From Centroberyx gerrardi (Eukaryota; Chordata; Actinopteri; Beryciformes; Berycidae): DNA of 64,000 nt. Each line of letters starts with the position of its first letter. The stretch's first letter is position 1. This document shows positions 1 to 10,127 of this stretch, in pieces. The DNA is taken from assembly GCF_048128805.1 (NCBI RefSeq), contig NC_135998.1, positions 14,793,656-14,857,655 on the forward strand, written 5' to 3'. Both the position numbers and the translations under genes were made by a program. The notes below the pieces were generated by a model that saw nothing but the letters and a program-made list of their open reading frames with translations, did no database searches and was not told the DNA's origin.

Positions 1-177
1 CAGAGACCTTACACCCATCACCCCCTCCAGGTACAGACACTACAGACCATGCAGAACTTGTTTCTCCTTAGTCAGAAAACCACATCCTCTTCAGACGTTA
101 CTAGTCTTTTAAATTAGCACCCATGCTCAGACAGATCCACCTGAGAGACATGAGTCTTATGTTTTTTTTCCCTGCAG

Positions 178-490
178 TGGTTTCAGCATTGAACTGGCCT
201 CAGCCCTGACTGTCGTGGTTGCCTCTAACATTGGCCTGCCTGTCTCCACCACCCACTGCAAGGTAAGCTGGTCAAACACTGTGGTCTGGGACCCAGACTC
301 TGAGACATGGAGAAGGGGACTATTTAATGTGTGGGAGGCTACAGTAAACAGGATCCTAATCTGGCAGTCGGTCTAAATGTGGGGCAACTTTCTCCTCAAT
401 AAAACTTTGAGGTTCCCAGTGGAGTTCAGTAAATGTGTTGGTAATTTGACTCATGAATTTACGGGAGATAATGGTAGTCAGCTGCTTTGA

Positions 491-527
<37 letters not shown>

Positions 528-688
528 TCCAGGTGGGCTCTGTGGTAGCAGTAGGCTGGCTGCGCTCCAGGAAGGCGGTAGACTGGCGTCTGTTCAGAAA
601 CATCTTCATGGCGTGGTTTGTGACTGTGCCCATCTCTGGCCTGATCAGCGCTGCCATCATGGCGATCTTCACCTATGTCATCCTGTGA
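178..688 (+). CDS. slc20a1: Sodium-dependent phosphate transporter PiT-1, last two coding exons (partial)
   Basis: SLC20A1 is a plasma-membrane sodium/phosphate symporter of the PiT family. Only the 3' end lies here: exons 178-262 and 533-688, spliced after the codon AAG (donor gtaagc at 263, acceptor ending at 532). The spliced peptide runs from GFSIELAS through STTHCKVGS and [10 protein letters not shown] to AIFTYVIL and a TGA at 686-688. It contains the C-terminal PiT signature around the Ser-Thr-Thr-His motif and the last membrane segments. The ending AAIMAIF-x-YVIL resembles PiT-1 rather than PiT-2. Teleosts often carry two slc20a1 copies, and I cannot tell a from b. The acceptor of the last exon sits eight bases after a (GT)n tract. 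Upstream exons lie left of the window. Confidence 0.93.
493..524 (+). repeat. (GT)n microsatellite just upstream of the slc20a1 last-exon acceptor
   Basis: About 16 GT units fill the end of the last intron, where a pyrimidine tract would normally lie. Only aattccag separates the tract from the exon. Confidence 0.95.
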
Positions 689-2400
689 GCGTCGGGCTGC
701 ACCCCATGCAGGGGAGGAGAGAGAACCCGCTCCAGTGTGCACCAGGAGAAGAGACTAGTTGGGAGGCCAAAATATATCGCTTACCTCAAGCCAACAACTT
801 TGGAAGAAAAAGAAGAAAAAACAGAAATGGTTTAAAGGACTTGTGATACGGGCCTGCGGTTCTTGGCTGCATCATTCTCAACCTAGAATTGGCGGTTGTG
901 TTTGTTCCATTTGGGCCAGATGACTTCCAAAGGGAAGATTGCATTTCTTTGTTTGTTCTGACTTTTTGCTTTTTCAATTCTCATCATTCTGTAAAGAGCT
1001 AATCAAAAAAAAAACTTTTGAATTTTTTTTTTCTAATACTCATTGCTTCCATTTTTTACTCTGGAATTATGTGTATATACAACCATGTTCTTTTTTGTTA
1101 ATATTATTTTACAAGTTAGAAAGACAAATGAACAATTAAAATGCAGTATTAGCCTTTTGCAGATATATATCTCCAGTCATAACACATGCTGAAAATAACC
1201 TAGAAGCAAAAGCAGTATTTTTAGGTGCAAAACAAGGTTATTGGTGTGTGGTTTTTCACATTTTAAATGCCAATGTCAACATAAGAGTCTTTGTTACTAG
1301 TGAATTCATAGTTTGGATCTGGTGTCCTTGTGTCCCCTTAAAGTACAAAACTTGTTTTTGTTTCCCTCCCTGTTACAGAACAGGGTTTGTGACAGTTGTC
1401 AAACAGCCACTCGACTGATTCCTCAGACTGCTGAGAGGCTGCTCAACTTATTATGATTTCCCCTTGGGTTTTCTACCATCCAGATTAGTGGATCAAGTTA
1501 ACAGCAGTGTTTTGTCTATGCTATACGCAACAATTATCATTTGAATAATTTACTATGATAAAAGCACTACTTGTACACACTGGTTGAGTACTTGCAGACA
1601 TATAGGAGAAACACTGTACCACTAATATAAAGTAGTCGGCACACTTGGCAGGAAATGACAAAGCTCCAGTGGGTGGAGTTGAGGGATCGTTGTCAGAAGT
1701 TGAGTACGCCATTATCCAGTTCTTCAGGATCTCCCGAGGCTCTACATCCTTGATGATTGTATTGCCTCAAATTACTTGGCTACTTAAATCTGACAAATGT
1801 AACGGTAGAATGTTAATTAATGCAAAAATGTGTTATCAAACAAGACCTTAAATTTTCCTGTTAAAACTTGATCGCATCAAACTAGATGGTTAAATGCTTT
1901 AGTTCTGCTCAAGCCTTCGATAGTCCTTTTTGTCTTGCAATTCAACTTATATCGGCTTTATTCCCAGTATGGTTTTTTTCTGTGGAATGTACACCTGCCT
2001 AGATATTGGGTTGCTGTCCCCCTCTCCTCGGCCTTAGGAGTTGCATAGTTGGTTCATGAGGTTGTGAGTGAGGAAGAATATGACCCTAAACCTGGAGATT
2101 ATTTAGCTGGATGGTGTGGTGTGGGGCTGACCTGGATATTGTTTGAACGAGGGGGGACATACATCGCATGCCACCAGTGTGTGGTCATTTGGCTGCAGTA
2201 CTAAATGCATTTTAGACCTATAGATGCTGTAGTTGCCTTAATTGGTTTTTTTTCCCTTAGGTACCAAAGAAAAGACTTGTTTTTTTGTTTTTTTTGTTAG
2301 TTTTTTTTTAATGCACATCAGCATACACTGTCTAAACCAGACAGGCAGAGGGGAAAAACAAAAAAAAACAAAATAAAAATGGGAAAATAATGTTGGTCTC
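689..2400 (+). other. slc20a1 3' untranslated region with candidate poly(A) signal
   Basis: This A/T-rich non-coding stretch follows the slc20a1 stop. An AATAAA lies at 2372-2377, and an earlier ATTAAA lies near 1134. Short open frames here look like chance. The true cleavage site is inferred, not shown. Confidence 0.55.
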
Positions 2401-2660
2401 TTTTGACTTATTTTGTTGTGATTTTAAGTTTATATACAGTCAACACAAATACCCTCAAAGTATTTGGTATTCCATACCTTAAAATTTCCATTTATTGTGA
2501 TAGAAACATACTATAGATCTGACTAAATATCATGAATAATGGTTCTGAAATTATCTTGTACAACAGAAGTAACACTTGGTGTTCTTGTGGATGGAGAAAA
2601 AGTTAAGTCCTTTGGTTTGTAGGTGTTCGTTGGGAACAGGAATCAAATCTATAGAAAACG

Positions 2661-2996
2661 GAGATACTAGCCTTAAGATCAGAAGCCTCCAATGAGAAAA
2701 AGCAAACTCTTGTTTGCTTTTTCGAGTCCAAGGCTCTCTAAATCCAGTAAGGAAGGAAGAGACTAAAATCTTGAAATTTTAAAAGCCTTCATTGTCATGG
2801 CTCTGAGCCAACGCGTTTTGACCTGAAGATCTTCATCAGGGCAAGAAATGGCTCACAAGTCATGACTTGCTCTGGCTTTTAAAATTTCAAGATTTTAGTC
2901 TCTTACTGGATTTCGAATGCCTTGGACTTTGTGTACACAGCCCAAGAGTTTACTTTTCTCCTCACTGGAGGTTTCCAATCTTGGAGCTAGTATCTC
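2661..2996. repeat. Foldback element with imperfect arms of about 125 bp
   Basis: The outer ends gagatactag (2661-2670) and ctagtatctc (2987-2996) are inverted copies. Complementarity continues inward through the cctcc/ggagg blocks, a ttccagtaa-type block, and a longer match around 2761-2785 and 2876-2902. The centre (about 2790-2870) holds a CTGATGA motif on the - strand, described separately. No clear target duplication was seen. It looks like a non-autonomous element or an inverted dimer of one. Confidence 0.7.
2811..2842 (-). ncRNA. Hammerhead-ribozyme-like core in foldback centre
   Basis: Read on the - strand, CTGATGA is followed by GATC-loop-GGTC, which can pair as a short stem II with one wobble. 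AAAACGCG follows, where a hammerhead has GAAA. Hammerheads with a minimal stem III are known in Penelope-like retroelements. This is only a resemblance by eye, and cleavage activity is unproven. Confidence 0.35.
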
Positions 2997-3103
2997 AGAT
3001 CTCTGTAATCTTGTACAACACTTTTAGAAGCGAGTGAGTATGATATCTAATCGTGCACAAAAGGAAGTCACACAGGTTGTATAGATAGGTGGAGCAGTTC
3101 CCT

Positions 3104-3109
3104 TTTATT
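3104..3109 (-). terminator. Poly(A) signal of the acidic secreted protein gene
   Basis: TTTATT on the + strand is AATAAA on the - strand. It lies about 240 bases past the proposed TGA and is followed by a GT-rich stretch near 3075. Confidence 0.55.
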
Positions 3110-3343
3110 GACAGTAAGCCCAGTGCGAGGTGCGCGCCTCAGGCACCGGGTGATGAGTGGAGGGATCCGCGTGCCGCAGGGTCCGCGCCGCCTCACTCCA
3201 CCACATCTGTGACGCAGGGGACAGAGAATGGATTCCTTTACGCCAGCTTTACATCACAAGCAACATCACAGCTCAGTATTTTTCCAGGCTCGTCACGGCA
3301 GCAGTGTATGAATCACATCTCTCGCCACTTCTCCTGACATGAC

Positions 3344-6300
3344 TCACTCATGAGCCTGTTGTTCAGAACATTCGGGTTTTATGGCTGTAAAGCAGAGTAT
3401 TACCCTATGTCAACTATTACATGTTGATCTTCCCTTACTATACCAATACACAGTGGGGTTTTCTTTTCAGGAATCTGACTTCTCTGAACGTACATCGTGA
3501 AAATACCCTTGGCCATTGCATCAACAACCTTGGATTGGGAGGAATTTGACCAATTTATCCCTTTCAGCATGTTTTAGGACGGGGACAGTGCATCCTGGTT
3601 CCTAAAATAACCCGAGATGAAGCAGATGATACAGTATAAATCAAGCACAATAAGCACCTGGGGACAGACATCTTGGAGTGCCCTGGATTTTTGTCCTAGA
3701 TTCGCTCGAATGCAAGGAGGACCGTATTCAAATAAACAATCATAGTGCCTTATTTTTGAGGCCACGCTGTAAACTCAGACCTTGTTGTGTCTGCGGTGAC
3801 TCCAATAGAAATTGCTCCAGAGAAACATTTTCTTTACTGTGAGCATAAAGGAATCTGGAAAAATAATATCAGGAGCTCCTAGAATTTATTTTCACATGGT
3901 GCTAGATTGCCTTTGCCTATGATTGCCTCATTTCTTGCTCTTGAGGTTTTCATTTTTCCTGAATTTCTCCTGAACTCAACCTGTAAAACCTGTTTGGCAA
4001 CATTTACTTCTATATACAGAGACTGGCTTTGACCAAAATGATGGTTTTCACAATGCGGTGCATTATGCAACTAATTGTTCAACATTCACAGAGTCATTAA
4101 AACAGTTTACAAACCACTTGACTGTGAGTATGCCTTAAAAATGTTACTCATTCACTGAATTCGGCTCATCAACTATGTTTGTATACTACTTGAACTGAAG
4201 ATGATCTATTCAACCTTAGGTGCGGCTCTTGATGGTAAATCATTACAACTGTTGATAGCATCAAGTTATCACCTTGTTGCTTGGTTGCATCCACACTGAC
4301 TTCCTCTGTGGTGGGAAAATGAAGAAAAAAAAATGGGGTTATGGCAGGCCAGATTAGTGTAGGATTCATAAATACAGTTATTAGTGGCCATTTTACATGA
4401 TCTTACTCAAAATGCTGACGTTCTCTGTCACTGCTTCATGGTGCTCTGGAAAGATGGAAACATTTATACTGGGTTTGTGCAGCAACCACTTTGTAGGCCT
4501 AGATTTTATGACCTTGGCATTACAAGTTTCTATCTGGGTGGACTGTTGTGTGCTTTCTTTCTTTTTAAGTATTTCACCTCAAAAGGTTCTTTAAAAAAAA
4601 AAAAAAGCAAAAAAACACCATACAAGCGTTATGTAACATTCAAAGATCATGAGTATGTGGATTACTCAATTTTGATTAAAAGTCAGATAGAATCTTATAA
4701 TTCCAAGCTCACAATTTAGTAGGCCTATTTTATACAGTATTTTACTAATAATTGTCAGACTGCTTGTGGTTGTATTTTAGTGTAGATTTACAACACTTCA
4801 GAGGGTCACACTCACCCCGCTTGTGTCTCATGCCTGTCAGAAATGAGAATGGCAGAAGTCAGAATGAGCCGCACTGTAGAAGCTGAAATATGATGGAATA
4901 AACTGTCTGGATAAGAGCAGAGTAATGGACTCACCATCTGTGTCCTCAGTGGACGCAGACTCTGACTCCGACTCTGTGGAAGAATAAATCACACGATTGT
5001 GTAATTTTAATTGGCAGTGTCTTTTGAACAGCCTTATGCACAGACTACAGGCCTTTTTCTAAACAGAGCTTTGTCGCCATCTACAGGTCTGTGTTTTGAA
5101 ACATTAAACGGTAACCTTTCTCTTACCATCATGGGCCATGACAGCAGAGGCCCCATCTCCCTCTGCTGGAGGGGAACATTAACAGAGTTATGTAATGTTG
5201 AATCTCATGTAAAGATCACATGTGGTCTGTTTAACAAGCCATCAGGATCTTTTTAGTTAGGTATACACACCTATGATGTCATCGTCAGTTCCGACTTGCT
5301 CCTCTGTTGAAAAGATTTTAATGGGTGATGCAACTCAAAATCAAAATGTACTCAATTATTACACTTCAGTTATTATCAGACTAAAACTAACTTACCAGTT
5401 ACATCTTGAACAGCCTCTGTATTTGAAAGATTTGAAAGATTTCTGTAATAACTGAACCTATCAACCATTCTTAATTTTGTGTGAACTAAGATGTTATTTG
5501 GGTTCCCTCACCTAGGTAACGGGTGTCCTCAGTCTGTTCCTCTGTAAATTAATGGGAAAAGGTGAACATTTCTCATTGATAATACTGAAAATGATTTTAA
5601 AAGTTAACACATAGAGGGTGAGGGCCATGTTTGCTCTTGAGGTCACTTCACTTCGGGCTCAGGCCGTTGCCCTGGACTTTCATCACTGCATTATAAACTC
5701 ACCGTTCTTCTGAGCGGCCTCAAACTCGATTTGATCTGAGGAGACAGTGTTACAATTATGCAAAACAAGAGCCAAACAATACAATGGACAGTTTGTGTAA
5801 TATTGGAAGTGGAAAAACAAACAAACACGGGACAAGTGACGTGAGATTAGTCAAATTCGTTTCAGCAGAATGAATGATGTTGTATTCTAAAAAAACTAAA
5901 GGTGTCTGTGGGACAGAAGTGGCTTTGAGACAATTTGGATTTTCTTTTATATATTGTATATTTTTACTATTTTAATTAAGATTCTTTGTATCATTATGCA
6001 ACAATTAACAATGCTATCACTCTAAATACATAAAGCTTAATTTCAGTTTGAAAGCCAGTTGGTTCTTGATTGGCGACCAATCAGTTAGACCAAAGCACTG
6101 TACCTCTTTTCTGCAATTCACTTAGCTCAGCTCCTGGAAAGGAAACCAGGTATTTGAGTTGAATTGCATGGGGTTTTCGGGAATGCAACCATTATCATCC
6201 TTATCATAATCATCATTATTATTATTGATTAATGGCCTCCCTCACCTTCCTGAACAACTGTTTCCTTTTTCTCTGCAGATTCCAGAGATGCGGTGAGAGC

Positions 6301-7076
6301 TAGGAGAGTCACAAGGACATCAGTCAGGCTTCAAGACAGATAACTAAATATCAACTGCAATTGCTTTGTAAATTGTTTTGTATGGTATTTTCTCTGGATA
6401 CATTTAGCCATAGACATTTTTTAATTTTTTTTATTTAACCTTTATTTAACCAGAAAAAGCCTTATTGAGATTAAAAATCTCTTTTTCAAGAGTGTCCTGG
6501 CCAAGACAAGCAGCAGTACAATTAACATATTACAGACAGACAACACGTAACAGATTACAGACAATAAAACGTTACAAATTGCATGAATGAATATAAGAAA
6601 TCACACTCTGAGACAATAACAATAGCTAATGATAGGCAAGTCAACATTGAGTCCAGGAGCACATAGGGAGAAATAGACTAGCTAATTAAAACATCGACAA
6701 CCTGATATTCCTGCCTCCAGGATTTGCAAGCAAACAAATGTCAAATTCAGTGTAAAAATTCAATACAGAGATGCTGAAGACATCCCCGCAGCAGGTTTAG
6801 TAGGAACATTGGCACTTGTGAAAAATACTTTGGAAGTTGTATATTTCCATTTTAAATACAGTCCTGCTGTCTGTCATTTCCCCCAAAATATTTTCCCTTC
6901 TCAGCCTCCATCACCAGGACACAACTTAGTATTCCAAAGTCATTAATGTCTGTATACTCAGGTTATATTTGTATTTCCAATTCCCTTGAAAATCATGAAC
7001 ACAGTCATTTGTTTGTCTTACCAGTGTGGAATCCTGCCACAGCAAGGAAAAGAAACACAGGCGCTACAAATCTCAT
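3344..7076 (-). CDS. Unrecognised small acidic secreted protein encoded by phase-1 mini-exons
   Basis: I do not recognise this gene. Exon 1 (7022-7076) encodes a signal peptide, MRFVAPVFLFLAVAGFHT. Short exons follow at 6246-6272, 6104-6133, 5703-5735, 5512-5541, 5271-5303, 5127-5165, 4935-4973, possibly 4816-4833, then 4273-4305, and possibly a terminal exon 3344-3384 ending in TGA. Each is a multiple of three (18-39 nt), begins with two bases completing a codon and ends with one, so any can be skipped without shifting frame. Several encode acidic modules starting Glu-Glu (EEQTEDTRYL, EEQVGTDDDII, EEVSVDATKQQ) and one is ESESESASTEDTD. The product would be about 125 residues with no membrane segment. 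A TATA-like box and an AATAAA on the same strand support a real transcript. The exons before 4305 are best supported; the last two coding exons are weaker, and others could be missing. It could be a matrix or mucin-like secreted protein, but no function is assigned. Confidence 0.6.
6420..6830. repeat. Interspersed repeat in intron 1 of the acidic gene
   Basis: It opens with a T-rich stretch and the phrase ttatttaaccagaaaaag, followed by gagattaaaaatctc. I recognise this from a very common dispersed fish repeat, but I cannot assign it to a superfamily by eye and see no coding potential. Confidence 0.45.
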
Positions 7077-7152
7077 CTTGGCTCCGTGTGTGGTTATGGA
7101 GGGTGCTAGGTGTCAGTCCAAACTTGGTGTTGTTTTTGTCAGTGCGCGGCCT

Positions 7153-7160
7153 CTTATATC
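7153..7160 (-). promoter_or_regulatory. TATA-like box of the acidic secreted protein gene
   Basis: On the - strand, ATATAAGAG lies about 80 bases upstream of the ATG at 7076. That leaves room for a short 5' UTR and suggests a regulated, tissue-restricted promoter. Confidence 0.5.
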
Positions 7161-7659
7161 TGCGCTCACATCACATGTTTTGCATGGACAGGCGGCTGTG
7201 GTACCATTGTCCCTCCCTACCTGAGAGGGCAGCTGGGTGGCACATCCCGGGTGCTCACCACACAGACGCATCATTATCCAGCCTGTCAATGGCACCCATT
7301 GTCGGCTCCTCGGTCACATGCCCCTTTATTTGGGATGTTACTGTGTGTCTGAAAAAATGGAAAAAATTGGCAGTCCATGTAAACAATGTGCATTTCCTTT
7401 TAGGAATGAAAATGGTGATTTTAGTGCACATCCTTGGCACATGAATGGAGGGTCAGAGGAGCTCGGTTTGACAATTCCTCCATTGTGCAAACAGATCAAA
7501 AAGGTCCTGATGTCATTTTTGAATGTGTTCAGTTCTAGAGCAATTATCAAATCTAGCTGTCGTAATGTAGCATATTTTACTCTTCTCACCCTCACTTGTT
7601 GAAGGAAAACATAAATTTGAGATTGTGTGAAATTAAGAGGAATTTATTACCGCCTAAGA

Positions 7660-7960
7660 ACTGTGTACCAAGTAACCGTGTAATAAGCTGGAGGAGGTTC
7701 TACCATATGAGCCTAGTAATATTATTATTATTAATAATAATAATAATAATAATATACCTTATTTATATTGCAACAAAACACAGAACAAACAATAAAGGCA
7801 ACAACACAAGATTAAAAACAAGAGAAACAATTACTTAAAAGCAAGTCTATGAAAGTGTCTTGAGAAGTGATTTAAAAGAAGACACTGACTTTGCCAGCTT
7901 AATTTCCTCAGGCAGGCCGTTCCACAGTGTAATAGGCTCTAATGGCAAACACCTGATCAT
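7660..7960. repeat. Interspersed repeat with (ATT/AAT)n tract
   Basis: A trinucleotide tract at about 7720-7755 is followed by sequence including aggcaggccgttccacagt, a phrase common in teleost dispersed repeats. The rest of 7161-8630 shows no gene. Confidence 0.4.
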
Positions 7961-8638
7961 CTTTAATTTAGTAATTTATGTAATTTTACAGAAGCATTGA
8001 AGATGGCAAGTCAGAAAACAAGGTAATCAATTGACATGGCAATGCTGAATACAGAATAGGATACAGCCTTTTTTTTTTTTTACTGTGCATCCTGTTCCAA
8101 GTTGACAGATAAATGCCGGACTGCTGGGATGAAATTCTACACTTTGATGCATAAGTAAACAAGAGCATTTGATCAGTCACACATTAAACACAGACACCTG
8201 ATTCACTCGGAAATTCATATCTGGGGGTGATGTCACCAGGCCAGGTAATTACAACAGAGACACCTTCCTAGGAAAGAGGATACAGATTATTGTTTACACT
8301 CCTGCACACGAGGCGCTCAGATATGAAGTGTAACAGGATGAAGAGGTTCCAGTTTCATGGAGACAAACTGAGCGTCAAGTTGACTGCTGATTATCACCCA
8401 GTCCTATGATGGGATCATCATGTGTGTGTTGGCATCTGATCCACAGAGTAGAGGATCATCCTGATATTTGATTGACACTTCACCCAGTTCCACCTCTATG
8501 TGCAGCTATGTAAAAACCTGTGTAATGACCACTGTAATTGTAGTAGTGGAAAGGTAGCAAAGACTGCCATTAAATGACAACTGATGGCTGTGGAGTAAAA
8601 AGTAAAATGACAAAACAATGCAGACAACCTCTCATCAC

Positions 8639-8644
8639 TTTATT
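8639..8644 (-). terminator. Poly(A) signal of pcyox1
   Basis: AATAAA on the - strand, about 1.5 kb beyond the pcyox1 stop. The interval 8645-10127 has no other gene and reads as A/T-rich 3' UTR. Confidence 0.55.
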
Positions 8645-10127
8645 GTGATTGTAAACATTTTCAAAACAGACAGTACAGTTTGGGAGGCTTCAATATTGTT
8701 GGGAATCAAATAAAATCATCAAATCAAGTAGAGCTAAAGACAATAAGCCTTTAGATTAGTAATACCATTTTAACAAAAGGTCTCGTTTTATTTGTGCTGA
8801 AGCAGTTGGTCTCAAAATACCACTTCCTTTTCTTTTATTGATTTTTAGTATCTACAAGGGACTAAAACAACCCTATTCTATGGATTAAAGTGCACTATTG
8901 ATTAGTTTTTGCTACAGTAGGTTTAGAAACATACTCACACCCTGAAAACCCCTTAGAAAATCTAAAAAACACAACAACTCTAAAAGTGCTTCAGAAAGAA
9001 GGAGTAAAGTAGTTAAAGAATATCAAAGTGGTCTAGGTAGGCATTTTTTAACAGACATCTGACGATCTCCAGAATGGTAACTGATAAATACAGAATGTTT
9101 TAAAACAATTTCTCCCCTGTATGTTACAACAATATACAGAGATACATCATACTCATACAAGTTTGGTCCTGGTGGTCTGACTCTGTTTGATGGAACAATT
9201 TTAATTTCATTGATAATGACATTGAAAGATTCAATGGTCAAAGGATTTTATAAATTACAGGGAGACTTGACAGTTAGTTAGTTTGATTTACTTCGATATC
9301 TTTAAGGCACCACAATAGTTTTGAAAAAGCTTAAGAATAACACCAAGGACATTAACTGGTCAGTGCGATTAGGTTCTCTCCAACGACTGTCTTTATATTA
9401 TTAGTACATTTAAATAGTGAGAAAAGACATGGGTTTGTTAATTCTGTGTATTCCAATTTGCCAAGAAAACATCTTTTGGTGGCACAACTCTCTTGATGAC
9501 AGCTGCCTGTCGTCATGAACAAGATTTACAGTAGTCTGCTGAAGAGGTAGAGAGACTGAGAAATGATCGGAAGACACCTGAATCCATCAGCATGGGGACA
9601 TAATTATGATTACATTATTATTAAGAGTTTAGCCACAGGGTGACGCCGGTTGGTTTGTGTGACGCCAACAAACTGATTTCTCAGACGTTAGCTGCACCGC
9701 GTTCATAACAGCAGCAATGCACATAAAGCTCCATTTAAAAATAAACTTTGTACAAGACACCGACATAAAAAGGGGAACATTTTTAAGTCGACCCTGCAGT
9801 GCAGCATGGTTCACTATGCATAGTTCACAGTGATAACAAAATTCAGCACAGTAAAATGTTCCACTTTTTTGTGAGATCTGTGCTATCATTGCTGGTGATG
9901 CCTTCGGTTTTAAATGTCGAGAAGGACGAACTGTGAATAAAGTTACGTTGGTTAAGTTTTACGAGGGCTGAACACCCCAGATACCTGATAAGAGTGTTGG
10001 GATTGCCGTGATAGGAGTTTTATTACAGTGTGGTGTGGTAGGTGTGTGTGTGTGTTTGATATATGCCTGATTGATATTATTGCGTTTGCTTCTCATCATA
10101 AGCAGTGACGTCCCTGCTTCTCGCTCC

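Noticed and set aside
356-742. Open frames with poly-Thr-His and poly-Val-Cys runs across slc20a1 exon 2
   Set aside because: They are translations of the (TG)n tract and of the antisense of a conserved exon.
3644-3684. Possible extra exon of the acidic gene (about 38 nt, - strand)
   Set aside because: It has acceptor- and donor-like ends, but its length would break the phase-1 pattern kept by all other exons.
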